64,000 nt of DNA from Salsuginibacillus kocurii DSM 18087 (GCF_000377705.1 NZ_KB898623.1:822924-886923); one strand, 5' to 3'; counted from the stretch's first letter, positions 1 through 9,101 are shown. Notes: generated by a model from the sequence alone, not told the origin. Numbers and translations: made by a program.

Positions 1-1386
1 GAGCAATTGCACACCTTATTTCCAAGTGAACGCTTTTTTACCAGCACAGCTGACTTGTATTCTTACAGCTTTGATGCTTCATTTGGTGAATATATTCCTG
101 AAGTCATTTGCCAACCGTTACATGTAGAGGAAATAAGCACTGTCGTAAAAAAAGCAAACGAATGGAAAGTCCCTATTTACCCGCGAGGATCTGCTACTTC
201 GTTAAGTGGAGGTCCACTTCCTGTTAAAGGCGGAATAGTACTTGATATGTCCCAGATGAAAGATACCCTAACAATTGACCAGGAGAATATGATCGCTACT
301 GTGTCTCCAGGGGTTCTTACCGCTGATATTCATCGCGCAGCTGAAGAAGTTGGTCTGTTTTATCCACCAGATCCCAGCAGTGCTCTCATTTCTACAATCG
401 GCGGCAATTTACTTGAAAATTCGAGTGGGCCTAAAGGACTGAAATATGGAACAACAAAAGAATATGTTATTGGCCTTGAAGTGGTAACCCCTACTGGCGA
501 AATTGTAAAAACAGGTGGAAAAACAGTTAAGAATGTCACCGGCTTTGACCTAACCCGATTAATTGTCGGATCAGAAGGGTTGCTCGGAATTGTGACCGAA
601 GCTACCTTACGCTTAATTCCTAAACCACAAGCCCAAAAAACACTGCTTGCTACATTTCATTCGCCAGTAGACTGCGGCAAAGCAATTACCGAGGTGTTGA
701 GACACGGGGTCCTACCAGCTGCTATGGAGTTAATGGATAACGCTTGCATTCGAGCAGTTGAGCATTTTCAACCGAGCGGATTGCCGATCGATGCCGGTGC
801 TTTATTGATCCTTGAAGTCGACGGCACCGATGTGAGTACGGAAAATGAAATCGGCCATTGTCAAACCATTTGTGAACACGCAGGGGCTATATCTGTGCAG
901 GTCGCAAACAACGAAGAGGAACGAGCCGCGATTTGGAAGGCGAGAAAAATGGTTTCTCCGGCCGTAACAGAGTTAGGACCTACTAAAATCTCTGAAGATG
1001 CTACGGTACCAAGGGGAAAGATCCCCGAGATGATGGAACGTCTGCAGGAAATCCGCGAACGCTATCAATTAAACCTAGTCGTGTTTGGCCATGCAGGAGA
1101 TGGGAATCTCCATCCTAATATCATTACAGATAAACGCAATACAGAAGAAATGAAGCGAGTGGAAGATGCAGTAAGTGACATTTTTGAAACGGCTGTAGAG
1201 TTAGGAGGTACCCTGTCTGGCGAACATGGAATTGGCCTGTTGAAAGCCCCTTACCTTGAAATGGAATACGGAACAGCTGGCGTAAATTTAATGAAATCGA
1301 TCAAGCACGCTTGGGACCCTAATCATGTCTTAAATCCTGGGAAAATGTTTGCCGAAGAAGGTCAAACAAAGGTGGTGCTCACATGA
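1..1386 (+). CDS. glcD: Glycolate oxidase subunit GlcD, FAD-linked (5' end cut by window edge)
   Basis: FAD-dependent subunit of a GlcDF-type 2-hydroxyacid (glycolate, possibly lactate) oxidase, oxidising glycolate to glyoxylate. The N-terminal FAD-binding-4 fold is visible (PRGSATSLSGG, then GGNLLENSSGPKGLKYG and the NVTGFDLTRLIVGSEG segment). The C-terminal FAD-oxidase domain carries VFGHAGDGNLHPN and GTLSGEHGIG and ends in the usual NPGKMF. The frame is open from base 1 (Glu-Gln before a TTG at 7), and there is no ribosome binding site in view, so a few N-terminal residues are probably missing. The stop overlaps the start of glcF by 4 bases (ATGA), implying translational coupling. Family assignment is firm; the exact substrate is inferred from the glcF and FadR-type neighbours. 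Confidence 0.93.
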   Translation, partial: EQLHTLFPSERFFTSTADLYSYSFDASFGEYIPEVICQPLHVEEISTVVKKANEWKVPIYPRGSATSLSGGPLPVKGGIVLDMSQMKDTLTIDQENMIATVSPGVLTADIHRAAEEVGLFYPPDPSSALISTIGGNLLENSSGPKGLKYGTTKEYVIGLEVVTPTGEIVKTGGKTVKNVTGFDLTRLIVGSEGLLGIVTEATLRLIPKPQAQKTLLATFHSPVDCGKAITEVLRHGVLPAAMELMDNACIRAVEHFQPSGLPIDAGALLILEVDGTDVSTENEIGHCQTICEHAGAISVQVANNEEERAAIWKARKMVSPAVTELGPTKISEDATVPRGKIPEMMERLQEIRERYQLNLVVFGHAGDGNLHPNIITDKRNTEEMKRVEDAVSDIFETAVELGGTLSGEHGIGLLKAPYLEMEYGTAGVNLMKSIKHAWDPNHVLNPGKMFAEEGQTKVVLT

Positions 1387-2693
1387 CCAATACTCAACCT
1401 CACACCAGCAAACTTCATGAATTAGCATATGATGCAACCAATCAATGCATTCAATGTGGTTATTGTCTGCCTTCGTGCCCTACCTATATTTCCATGGGCC
1501 AAGAATCCGCTTCACCCCGTGGTCGGATTAATTTGGTCAAAGCGGCTGCGGAAGGAAAAATAGATGTAACTAAGGATTTAGCTGAACCCATTGATCTTTG
1601 CTTAGGGTGCCGGGCTTGTGAAACCGCCTGTCCAGTAAATGTTCCTTACGCTCACATTCTTGAATCAGCCAAAGAAGTCATCACTGAAAACGAGCAAGAA
1701 GCCGGCAAAACAGCAAAAATCAAACGCCTCACCCTCCAGCATGTTTTCACAAATTCGAACCTGATGCGGATGGGCGGAAATTTCATTTGGCTGTATCAAG
1801 TAACCGGGGTACAAAAGGTTGCTGCAAAGATGGGGCTACTTGATAAATTTTCTCCAGCGATGGCTGCTCTTGAACACGTGATGCCAACTGTTGAACGACC
1901 CGGCAAGCGCCCAACACGTGGGACTTGGCTCCGCGCATACGGAACAACTACTGCTACTGTATCATTTTTCACAGGCTGTATTTCAGATGCTGTGATGAAC
2001 AAAACAAACCGACGTTCCGTAGAATTGCTTAGAACGGTCGGCTGTGACGTTTACATTCCAAAGACTCAAAACTGCTGCGGAGCCCTTCACTCTCATCAAG
2101 GTGATCATAAAACGGCTGTAACATTGGCCAAAGAAAATATCGAAGCCTTTGAAGAAGTGCAGACTGATTATATCGTTAACAATGCAGGAGGGTGCGGAGC
2201 AAGTCTACAAGAATATGAACATCTTTTAACGAACGAAGATTCAAACTGGCAAAAGAGAGCCCGCCTATTTAGCGCGCGAAATAAAGATATCAGCGAGATT
2301 TTAGTAGATTGTTCTCCTCTCCCCTTTAAAAAGAATGGCCCTGCCGTAGTTACGTATCAACCGTCTTGCCACTTGACCAATGTACAAAAGGTAACAGAGG
2401 CACCCCGCCAGTTATTAAAACAAATCCCAGGGACTCAATTTGTAGAAATGGGTCAAAGCGACACATGCTGTGCTTCAGGAGGAATCTATAACTTATTGCA
2501 TCACGAAGAAGCCAATAAAATTCTAGATCACAAGATGGACTTTGCCCGTGCAACTAAAGCACAAGTTATGATTATGTCAAATCCTGGATGCTTGCTGCAA
2601 ATGCGCCTTGGTATTAAACGAGCAGGATTAGATGAAGAAATGGAAGGGATGCACCTCGTTGACTTACTAGCTGAGCTGTGCGATATTCCGTAG
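1383..2693 (+). CDS. glcF: Glycolate oxidase iron-sulfur subunit GlcF
   Basis: Electron-transfer subunit that takes electrons from GlcD to the quinone pool. Two ferredoxin-type motifs are present: CIQCGYCLPSCP at about residues 22-33 and CLGCRACETACP at about 73-84, enough for two 4Fe-4S clusters. Two cysteine-rich CCG domains follow (NCCGALHSH near 230 and TCCASGGIY near 365). Its length of 436 residues is normal for GlcF. The ATG overlaps the glcD stop (ATGA). It is followed after 30 bases by a GntR/FadR-type regulator in the same direction, which suggests an auto-regulated glycolate or lactate oxidation operon. Confidence 0.93.
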   Translation: MTNTQPHTSKLHELAYDATNQCIQCGYCLPSCPTYISMGQESASPRGRINLVKAAAEGKIDVTKDLAEPIDLCLGCRACETACPVNVPYAHILESAKEVITENEQEAGKTAKIKRLTLQHVFTNSNLMRMGGNFIWLYQVTGVQKVAAKMGLLDKFSPAMAALEHVMPTVERPGKRPTRGTWLRAYGTTTATVSFFTGCISDAVMNKTNRRSVELLRTVGCDVYIPKTQNCCGALHSHQGDHKTAVTLAKENIEAFEEVQTDYIVNNAGGCGASLQEYEHLLTNEDSNWQKRARLFSARNKDISEILVDCSPLPFKKNGPAVVTYQPSCHLTNVQKVTEAPRQLLKQIPGTQFVEMGQSDTCCASGGIYNLLHHEEANKILDHKMDFARATKAQVMIMSNPGCLLQMRLGIKRAGLDEEMEGMHLVDLLAELCDIP

Positions 2694-2723
2694 TAAGACT
2701 TCTACAGGAAAGAAGGACTGAAG

Positions 2724-3443
2724 ATGATCGAACGAAAGAAAGTATCGCAGCAGGTGCTAGCTGCGATTAAAGAAAAAATACGCGCCGGAGAATTTCCAGC
2801 TGAGGAAAAACTCCCTTCGGAAACTGAACTTGCTGAACTATTTGGCGTCAGCCGCTCTCCTGTTCGCGAAGCTTTAAGTGTATTAGCTGCCTCAGGGATT
2901 ATTGACTCCAAACAAGGAGGAGGCAGTTGGGTACGCGCTACTCATATTGAAGATTTTTTACAAAAAAACGGGTTAGAGGTGCTTTCTCCAGGAGAAGTAA
3001 TCCACTTAATTGAAACGCGTATCATTTTAGAAACTGAAGCTGCTCAGCTTGCAGCCCAACGCAGAAATCAAGAAGACATAGAGGATCTTCAAGCTCAGCA
3101 AGATGAACTTGAATTGATTTTAGAACAGAATGACATGATTGGCGATGACATTGATTTTAAGTTTCACCATGCGATTGTTAAAGCTTCCCATAATCCAATT
3201 TTATTGAAAACAATGGAAAACATTTCAGATTTGTACAATGAAGCGATGAAAGCTTCATTAAATTTGAACCGGGAAATTCACGGCAAAAAACAACAAATTT
3301 ATAAAGAACATGGAGAAATCTTAGAGGCCATTAGAAAGCAGCAGCCAGACCAAGCAGCCAACGCTCTTCGACTTCATTTAAATAACAGCAGAGAGAAACT
3401 CGAAAGTAAATTAGAGGAGTTTACTGCTTTAAATACGAAATAA
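2724..3443 (+). CDS. GntR-family (FadR subfamily) transcriptional regulator
   Basis: 239-residue regulator with a winged helix-turn-helix at about residues 5-70 (KLPSETELAELFGVSRSPVREAL is the diagnostic GntR helix pair) and an all-helical FadR/FCD ligand domain from about 85 to 230, with the usual acidic and histidine-containing segments (FHHAIVKASHNP, YKEHGEILEAI) that bind metal and organic acid in this class. A usable ribosome binding site (AGAAGGA) lies 6 bases before the ATG. It directly follows glcDF, so it is likely the LldR/GlcC-like sensor of glycolate, lactate or a similar acid for that operon. The effector is inferred, not seen. Confidence 0.88.
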   Translation: MIERKKVSQQVLAAIKEKIRAGEFPAEEKLPSETELAELFGVSRSPVREALSVLAASGIIDSKQGGGSWVRATHIEDFLQKNGLEVLSPGEVIHLIETRIILETEAAQLAAQRRNQEDIEDLQAQQDELELILEQNDMIGDDIDFKFHHAIVKASHNPILLKTMENISDLYNEAMKASLNLNREIHGKKQQIYKEHGEILEAIRKQQPDQAANALRLHLNNSREKLESKLEEFTALNTK

Positions 3444-3456
3444 TTATCATTTAGTA

Positions 3457-3493
3457 AAGCCTGGTTTCCGTTTAATAGGGAGAAGCCAGGCTT
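3457..3493. terminator. Hairpin between convergent genes
   Basis: AAGCCTGG at 3457-3464 pairs with CCAGGCTT at 3486-3493. It lies between the convergent regulator (plus) and aminotransferase (minus) and could serve both, although there is no long T run on either side. Confidence 0.5.
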
Positions 3494-3500
3494 GCCGTTC

Positions 3501-4841
3501 TTATTTAACCTTCGCCAAAACTTCACGCAGGGTGGTAACAATAAATGTAACATCATCCTCGGTGATGCTTAATGGGGGTGCGAGCGTAATAATATTAGTT
3601 AAACCTGAAATGGTATCGCCATTTTTCCCAACGATTAATCCTTTTTCTTTACATGTGGCCACAACCTCTCCAACAATGCTTGCATCTATTGGCTCTTTGC
3701 TTACCTTGTCTTTCACCAGTTCAATGCCAAATAATAAGCCTTTATGGCGAATATGACCTACATAAGGATGCGTCATCAATTGATTAAATTCTTTGCGAAT
3801 GCGATCTCCGAGTTTTCTCGACTGTTCAACTAGCTTCTCTTTTTCCATAATTTCTAGATTTTTCAATGCTAAACTACAAGCAGCAGGGTTTCCGCCAAAT
3901 GTATTAACATGGCGCAGGTGCCCGCTTTCATCTTCATCTCTAAACGCTTCATAAATTTCAGGCCGTACTGCACTTGCAGACAACGGCAGATATCCACTGG
4001 TCATCCCCTTTGCCAACGTTATAATATCAGGTTGTATACCGTAATGATGAAAGCCAAAGTTTTTCCCTGTGCGACCAAACCCACAAATGACCTCGTCAAT
4101 AATCAAAAGAACATTATGGCGTTTACATATTTCTTCTATTTTTTTCAGATAGGATTCGTGCGGAATTAAAATCCCGCCGCCTGTGATAAGTGGCTCCATG
4201 ATGATAGCTGCCACAGTTTCAGGTCGTTCCATCATAATACTTTCTTCCATCATGTCAGCACATGCTATGCTCCATTGTTCAAATGAATACTCGGCGGGTC
4301 GTCGATATTCTTCCGGCGCTTTCACATGAATGAAACCAGGTGGAAGCGGTTCATATTTATACTTGCGCTGAGCTTGCCCCGTGGCTGCCATTGCAGCAAA
4401 CGTGCTCCCATGATAGGAACGGTATCTTGATATAATTTTATACTTTTCTGGCTGGCCAGTTTGAGCATGATATTGACGCGCTACTTTAAAGGCTGTCTCA
4501 TTAGCTTCTGAGCCACTATTTGAAAAAAGATAACGATAGTTGCCGCCTAGCCATTCATTCAACTTTTCTGAAAGCTCAATGGCAGGGACATGACTATTGG
4601 TCAGTGCCATATACGACAACTCCCGAAGTTGTCGAGCAGCTGCCTCAGCTAGCTCCTCTCTGCCATAGCCTACATTCACACACCAAAGCCCAGACATTCC
4701 ATCTAGGTAGGTCTCACCTTCAATATCAGTTACCCAAGCTCCCTTTGCCTGTTTGGCTATGAGCGCCTTTTGTCCTTTCTGATAAGGTTTTAGCGGATGC
4801 CAAATATTCCTATTATCTTTTTCATATAGCTCATCTTTCAT
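3501..4841 (-). CDS. Class III PLP-dependent aminotransferase
   Basis: Fold-type I aminotransferase of class III (omega-aminotransferase group). Visible landmarks are SNSGSEANETAFKVAR (cofactor phosphate loop), YHGSTFAAMAATG, LLIIDEVICGFGRTG with the pyridine-contacting Asp, and LAKGMTSGYLPLSA with the Schiff-base lysine. Length (446 residues from the chosen start) is standard. An upstream GTG at 4850 is in frame, but it is part of the AGGAGG ribosome binding site itself; the ATG at 4841, 8 bases after that site, is preferred. Substrate cannot be read from sequence: beta-alanine, taurine or diaminopelargonate-like roles are all possible. It stands alone, convergent to the glcDF operon. Confidence 0.88.
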   Translation of the reverse strand: MKDELYEKDNRNIWHPLKPYQKGQKALIAKQAKGAWVTDIEGETYLDGMSGLWCVNVGYGREELAEAAARQLRELSYMALTNSHVPAIELSEKLNEWLGGNYRYLFSNSGSEANETAFKVARQYHAQTGQPEKYKIISRYRSYHGSTFAAMAATGQAQRKYKYEPLPPGFIHVKAPEEYRRPAEYSFEQWSIACADMMEESIMMERPETVAAIIMEPLITGGGILIPHESYLKKIEEICKRHNVLLIIDEVICGFGRTGKNFGFHHYGIQPDIITLAKGMTSGYLPLSASAVRPEIYEAFRDEDESGHLRHVNTFGGNPAACSLALKNLEIMEKEKLVEQSRKLGDRIRKEFNQLMTHPYVGHIRHKGLLFGIELVKDKVSKEPIDASIVGEVVATCKEKGLIVGKNGDTISGLTNIITLAPPLSITEDDVTFIVTTLREVLAKVK

Positions 4842-4900
4842 TAGCTGCACCTCCTGTTTTATTTTTGCGTGAGGAGCTAACTCTAAGTTGTTGGGTGACT

Positions 4901-5036
4901 TGGAGATTAATTTGGACGTGTAAGCGCTTTAATTGGACGTTTCGACAAATTTCTGTTACGTTTCGACAAAAAATTGATACGCTTTTTTCCTAAAGTGGAC
5001 ACTTCGACAAGATTCTCGGACGTTTTTCCTTAACAT
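4901..5036 (-). repeat. Dispersed intergenic repeat, family 1, copy 1 (inverted relative to others)
   Basis: Reverse-complement of this stretch is nearly identical to 17695-17830 (about nine differences by eye over some 125 bases). It is built from units of about 21 bases with the core CGAAACGTCCAA and a T-rich spacer. Further shorter copies lie at 16516-16593 and 23395-23518. No protein is credible in it. It lies in the gap between the aminotransferase and the SLH gene; the rest of this gap shows only the terminator at 5191-5223. Confidence 0.85.
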
Positions 5037-5190
5037 TACATGCGAATTCCAAATGAGGCGGTGTAATCTCCTTATCGCTTTATTATTACTCTTCTCTTAC
5101 TATATTCCCTCGCTCTTTTAACATGCCTAAGCTTATAAATAGACGGAAAACGTGATTAGTTGTGATGACAGGATGAGCTCTCCTATGCCA

Positions 5191-5223
5191 CAAAAAAACC
5201 TTCTGCTAAAAATGCAGAAGGTT
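5191..5223 (-). terminator. Rho-independent terminator of the SLH gene
   Basis: AACCTTCTGC (5197-5206) and GCAGAAGGTT (5214-5223) form a perfect 10-base-pair stem with a 7-base loop; on the minus strand it is followed by a run of seven T. It lies 17 bases past the stop at 5240. Confidence 0.88.
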
Positions 5224-5239
5224 CCTTTTCCATTTAACG

Positions 5240-6199
5240 TTATTGTTCATCCTCTACTTCTTCGTCTGCTTCTTCATCTGAACCATCATTATCGTCCTCA
5301 TCTTCTGAGTCATTTGGTCTCTCCACTGCTGGCGGTCCTGGTTCTGGATTATCCAATGTTGGCTCATCACTGTCCGATTCTTCTAACGACTCATCTAACT
5401 CTTCGTCCAAGAGCCGAGCAACAAGTGCTGAGAACTCGGAACGTGTCGTTGGTTGATTTGGACGGAACGTGTTATCTTCATAGCCATTCGCTACTTCATT
5501 AGCTACAACCCTTTGAATGGCGTCAACATTAACATTTGGACGGTTAGGGTTTAAATCATTAAATTCAATGGGCTCTTCAGGCTCTTCCAGCTCAAATAAG
5601 CGATCTAAAATCAACGCCATTTGCTCTCGGGTCAGTGGTCGATCACCTTGAAATTGGCCTGACTGCGTCCCTTCTAATATTCCCAAATCAGCTAGTGTTG
5701 CAATAGCTTCATACGCAAAATGATCTTCGCCTACATCTCGAAAACCTGGGTCTGGCTGCTCTTCTGTCTCGATATCAAACGCTCTATTGATCATCACAGC
5801 TGTTTGTTCTCGGTTAACTGGTTGATTTGGACGAAAGGTTTGGTCTTCATACCCTTCAATAATTCCTTCTTCAAATAAGGTTGTTACATCGTCATAAAAC
5901 CAGTCCGACTCAGACATATCTTGAAAAGAAAGGGGAGGAGTATCATTTTCTTCTTCGGGCTCACTTTCCTCAGCATCATCTTCATCATCTTCATCGTCTG
6001 CCTCGTCTTCCTCGTTGGCTTCATCGTCTTCCCCAGCCTCGGTGTCTTCTTCATCCTCACTGCTTTCTTCGGTGTCTTCTGATTGCTCTGTTGTCACATT
6101 CTCTTCTGCATCTTCAGCTGTTACAGCACTCGTAAAGCTTGAAGATACAAGCAGTGCTGCTACAGAACTCAGCGTTACGGTACGTTTCCATTTCTTCAT
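5240..6199 (-). CDS. Secreted protein with three SLH domains
   Basis: Probable S-layer-associated surface protein of 319 residues. It has an Sec signal peptide (about 1-28, cleaved near AVTAEDA), a highly acidic low-complexity linker (about 29-88, nearly all Glu/Asp), then three SLH repeats at about 90-145, 150-205 and 212-270, each with the FxDV/L..G...G...G.FxP...R.E pattern, and an acidic tail. SLH triplets bind pyruvylated secondary cell-wall polymer. No catalytic domain is present, so it is a structural or adaptor protein. The acidity fits a halophile. A good GGAGG site precedes the ATG. Confidence 0.87.
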   Translation of the reverse strand: MKKWKRTVTLSSVAALLVSSSFTSAVTAEDAEENVTTEQSEDTEESSEDEEDTEAGEDDEANEEDEADDEDDEDDAEESEPEEENDTPPLSFQDMSESDWFYDDVTTLFEEGIIEGYEDQTFRPNQPVNREQTAVMINRAFDIETEEQPDPGFRDVGEDHFAYEAIATLADLGILEGTQSGQFQGDRPLTREQMALILDRLFELEEPEEPIEFNDLNPNRPNVNVDAIQRVVANEVANGYEDNTFRPNQPTTRSEFSALVARLLDEELDESLEESDSDEPTLDNPEPGPPAVERPNDSEDEDDNDGSDEEADEEVEDEQ

Positions 6200-6203
6200 C
6201 TGA

Positions 6204-6546
6204 TTGCCTCCTTGTGTACACTACATCTCTCTTTACTGTACCGCGCTCTCTTCTGTTGCTACATCTTACAAAAGTTTTGTATTCAAAGTAAAAAAGCAGG
6301 ATATTTAAAACCAATCGACAGATCACACAAAATATGAATAGGATCTATATACTAAAATTTTCATAAACTGCTCAATGTTCACTCATTCTTTTGCTTTTGT
6401 GAAAGTTATGTAGTGCGTACAAAAACAGCCAAGCTGTATAGAAGAAACCTCAAGAATCTCCATTTACAAGCTTGGCTTTTGGTCCGCTTTTATGCCGTCA
6501 GATTTACCTTTTTCTATTATAGGCTTCTATTTGCTTTTGCTGATGT
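6204..6546. other. Intergenic gap with a hairpin terminator
   Basis: AT-rich gap between two minus-strand SLH genes. It holds the presumed promoter of the downstream SLH gene and a hairpin (6427-6438 with 6465-6477, AGCCAAGCT against AGCTTGGCT with a bulge), followed on the minus strand by TTTTTG, the likely terminator of the gene ending at 6547. I see nothing else. Confidence 0.55.
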
Positions 6547-7503
6547 TTACCTATCAATGCTCACTTGCTCTAAATCTACTTGAAATACCTCCTCTACTCC
6601 TTCTATACTAATCAAAATCTTATGCTCACCTTCAGGCAGAGAGTCTTCAGATTCTACTTGAAAAAACCCTTCTTCATCGACGTCCACTTCTTTTTCTATC
6701 AACGGTTCTTTTTCTGTCTGTCCTTCTTCAACTACTTTCATGTCAATTGTATCTGCTTCTAATTGCTCCGCTACAGATCCTTCCAAAATAAGCTCGTAGT
6801 CTTCTCCAATCGTAGCCTCAGCTTGAATAGGCTGTTCTTCTGCTACAGCTAACGCATTATCTTGAATACCAGGCTCGCGAAACATAAAAGTAGCAAACTC
6901 TTCACGCGTCACCGTTTCTTCCGGTTGAAAGGTGCCGTCAGGGTAACCCGTTGTTAACTCTGCCTGAGCTACATATGCAATTTCTTCTTCATAAATGTGG
7001 TCCTCTGCATCAGAAAAACTATGCTCAGCTTCATAACCGTCAGCTAGATTGAAAGCTCTAGTAAGTATAACGGCCATTTCTCCTCTAGAAAGCTCATCTT
7101 CTGGACGAAATGTACCTGCCAAGTCCCCTTCAATAATCCCTTCTTCTGAAGCAATCATTACATCTTCATAATAATAATCCGCTTCATCGACATCAATATA
7201 GCTTTCAGTTTCACCGCTATAAATGGCATTAAAACCAAGAGCTCTCCTTAACATAACAGCAGCATCCGCTCGCGTTAATTCCTCTCCTGTTCCAAACCTT
7301 GTCTCTTTTACTCCTGCAATAAAGTCTGCTTCGGTCATCGCTAAAACTGCATCCGTATAATACGTATCCTCTGCGACATCTGAATAAGGATTATCAAGTT
7401 CTACGTCAATTTCATTTTCCACACCTTCTCCCGTAGACGTTAGCGTGAAGAAACTGACTACAGCACCGATCACACTTCCTGTTATCTGTTTATTTAGTTT
7501 CAT
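6547..7503 (-). CDS. Secreted SLH-domain protein with C-terminal beta-rich domain
   Basis: 318-residue exported protein: signal peptide at about 1-25, three SLH repeats at about 38-95, 98-155 and 158-215 (DVAEDTYYTDAV, DVDEADYYYEDV, DAEDHIYEEEI starts), then about 95 residues without a recognised family, rich in Glu and with alternating hydrophobic residues suggestive of beta-sandwich. SLH domains come first here, the reverse of the order in the NagZ and NamZ proteins later in the window. It is the second of two adjacent SLH genes on the minus strand. Start ATG follows a GGGGGGTCAG-type site. Function beyond wall anchoring is unknown. Confidence 0.83.
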   Translation of the reverse strand: MKLNKQITGSVIGAVVSFFTLTSTGEGVENEIDVELDNPYSDVAEDTYYTDAVLAMTEADFIAGVKETRFGTGEELTRADAAVMLRRALGFNAIYSGETESYIDVDEADYYYEDVMIASEEGIIEGDLAGTFRPEDELSRGEMAVILTRAFNLADGYEAEHSFSDAEDHIYEEEIAYVAQAELTTGYPDGTFQPEETVTREEFATFMFREPGIQDNALAVAEEQPIQAEATIGEDYELILEGSVAEQLEADTIDMKVVEEGQTEKEPLIEKEVDVDEEGFFQVESEDSLPEGEHKILISIEGVEEVFQVDLEQVSIDR

Positions 7504-7654
7504 AAACTGACCCCCCTAGCAGTTATACTTTGGTTCAAAAACTATTTAGTAGTGCTTTTATTCCTGCCAGAGAAGAGAAGTAAACCTTTTTTGATTCGTG
7601 CTTGTATTAATATTTGGATCTTCCTTTGCCTTTTCTTATGTATGCTTCCATGAA

Positions 7655-7689
7655 AATAACCTAGCACATAGTTTCTGTGCTAGGTTATT
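7655..7689 (-). terminator. Terminator of the subtilisin gene
   Basis: A perfect 14-base-pair stem (AATAACCTAGCACA at 7655-7668 with its complement at 7676-7689) starts 8 bases past the subtilisin stop. The T tract is short. Confidence 0.7.
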
Positions 7690-7696
7690 AGCTCAT

Positions 7697-8818
7697 TTAT
7701 TCGGATAACAGAGCGTCTACATTAACGAGACCATTCCCATAGTAAAATGAATCTCCTAAATCAATCGCTGTGTCATTTAATTCAGTTCGAACCGCATTAT
7801 TTGAAATAAATGGGTTTTGTTCTAACATTAAAGCTGCTGTTCCGGCCACGTGCGGGGCTGCCATCGAAGTGCCATCCAAGGAAGCATAATTGTTTCCTGG
7901 CATCGTACTTTCAATGTTAACCCCTGGCGCCATTACCTCCAGGGTATTGCCTACGCTGGAAAAAGACGCTCGATTATTGTTTTGGTCCACAGCGCCAACT
8001 GCCATGACAGAATCATACTGAGCGGGATAAGCTATCGTACTACCACCGAAGAAATCAGTTCCTGAGTTACCCGCTGCTGCAATAACGACGATACCAGCAT
8101 CATCTGCATTATTGCTTGCTTGTTCTAATGCCTGTGAGCCAAAGTCTCCGCCTAAACTCATGTTAATAACGTCCATGTTATTATCAATAGACCATTCAAT
8201 CCCCTGGGCGATGCCACTGAGTGTTCCACCTCCATCACCGCCTAAAACCTTCACCGCATGAAGATTGACATCAGGAGCAACTCCTAACACACCTTCATTG
8301 TTATCTAATGCCGCTACCGTTCCAGCTACGTGAGTGCCATGTCCATTATCATCTTGAAATGGGTCCGGCTCCCCTTGAACAAAACTCTCGCCATCTACTA
8401 CATTTAAATCAGGATGATTCCCATCAATTCCAGTATCTAAAACAGCTACATCAACTCCATTACCTGTGGTAGAGCCGTGGTAATTGTCGGCATTAATATG
8501 ATCAACACCCCAAGGAATCGTTTGATTGACAGCTTCATACTCTTTGTTTTCTTCTATGAATGAGATATTAGGGTTATTTTCCAATCCTTGCACAGCTTGT
8601 TCTGGAAGAGTTACATGTAATACTTCCATATGTTGATATTCGTGCTCAATGTCACCATCCCTTGCTTCAATCATTGCTTCACCATTACCAGGGGCCCCCG
8701 GCTCAAAACCTACAAGATATTCTTTCTTGTTGTCAGCAAAACTTGTCTCCTCAAAACCAAACGCCATAACAGCAGCCATTGCCGCACCTACAGTTATACC
8801 TACAGACTTTTTCTTCAT
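7697..8818 (-). CDS. Secreted subtilisin-like serine protease (S8A)
   Basis: Extracellular alkaline protease, 373 residues from the chosen start. Signal peptide about 1-28, I9 propeptide about 32-98 (YLVGFEPG to [11 protein letters not shown]), then a mature subtilisin domain starting near QTIPWGV. Catalytic triad Asp128 (VAVLDTGID), His160 (NGHGTHVAG) and Ser318 (GTSMAAPH), with oxyanion Asn251 (AAGNSG). The frame opens farther upstream, but the ATG at 8818 stands 7 bases after AGGAGG, whereas the one at 8824 touches it. It is transcribed divergently from the HTH-TPR regulator at 9102, and inverted repeats lie between them, so regulation by that regulator is likely but inferred. Closest in type to Bacillus high-alkaline proteases. 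Confidence 0.95.
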   Translation of the reverse strand: MKKKSVGITVGAAMAAVMAFGFEETSFADNKKEYLVGFEPGAPGNGEAMIEARDGDIEHEYQHMEVLHVTLPEQAVQGLENNPNISFIEENKEYEAVNQTIPWGVDHINADNYHGSTTGNGVDVAVLDTGIDGNHPDLNVVDGESFVQGEPDPFQDDNGHGTHVAGTVAALDNNEGVLGVAPDVNLHAVKVLGGDGGGTLSGIAQGIEWSIDNNMDVINMSLGGDFGSQALEQASNNADDAGIVVIAAAGNSGTDFFGGSTIAYPAQYDSVMAVGAVDQNNNRASFSSVGNTLEVMAPGVNIESTMPGNNYASLDGTSMAAPHVAGTAALMLEQNPFISNNAVRTELNDTAIDLGDSFYYGNGLVNVDALLSE

Positions 8819-8870
8819 CGACATTCCTCCTAGTAAAAAGATTACATATAGCGTAGCAACAAATTCGAAC

Positions 8871-8893
8871 ATCCGAATTTTCGATATTCGGAT
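8871..8893. promoter_or_regulatory. Inverted repeat upstream of subtilisin, candidate operator
   Basis: ATCCGAAT at 8871-8878 and ATTCGGAT at 8886-8893 are perfect inverted repeats around TTTCGAT, 53 bases upstream of the subtilisin ATG. It might be an operator or an RNA leader hairpin. The decamer TTTCGATATT in it recurs at 8966-8975. Confidence 0.45.
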
Positions 8894-8960
8894 ATTTTTT
8901 TATCGCAATCCCATAAAATTACTTATTTACTCTTAATTGTATTAAATAATATAAAATTAC

Positions 8961-8976
8961 TAATATTTCGATATTA
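8961..8976. promoter_or_regulatory. Palindrome TAATAT-TTCG-ATATTA in the divergent promoter region
   Basis: Perfect 6+6 palindrome around TTCG, sharing the decamer TTTCGATATT with the site 87 bases away at 8879. A smaller inverted repeat, TTCGT-CAC-ACGAA, follows at 8981-8993. Candidate binding sites for the regulator encoded at 9102 or another dimeric factor; no experimental basis. Confidence 0.4.
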
Positions 8977-9101
8977 ATTCTTCGTCACACGAAACATTTG
9001 ATTTCTTTTTACGATCCCCTCATGATAAAATGAGTTGCTCTTTCTATTAGACTATTTCTAGGAAACCTTTTTCAACTGACAATGAAAGGCGGTTCAATGT
9101 T

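Noticed and set aside
3374..3556. Small minus-strand frame bridging the glc regulator and the aminotransferase
   Set aside because: It overlaps ends of both real genes and the terminator hairpin, without a ribosome binding site.
4901..5036. CRISPR array in the repeats of family 1
   Set aside because: Units are degenerate, contiguous without unique spacers of constant size, and no cas genes are nearby.
5881..6203. Plus-strand frames rich in Ser, His and Leu opposite the first SLH gene
   Set aside because: Products of reading the Glu/Asp-coding linker of the SLH gene on the opposite strand; no start signals.
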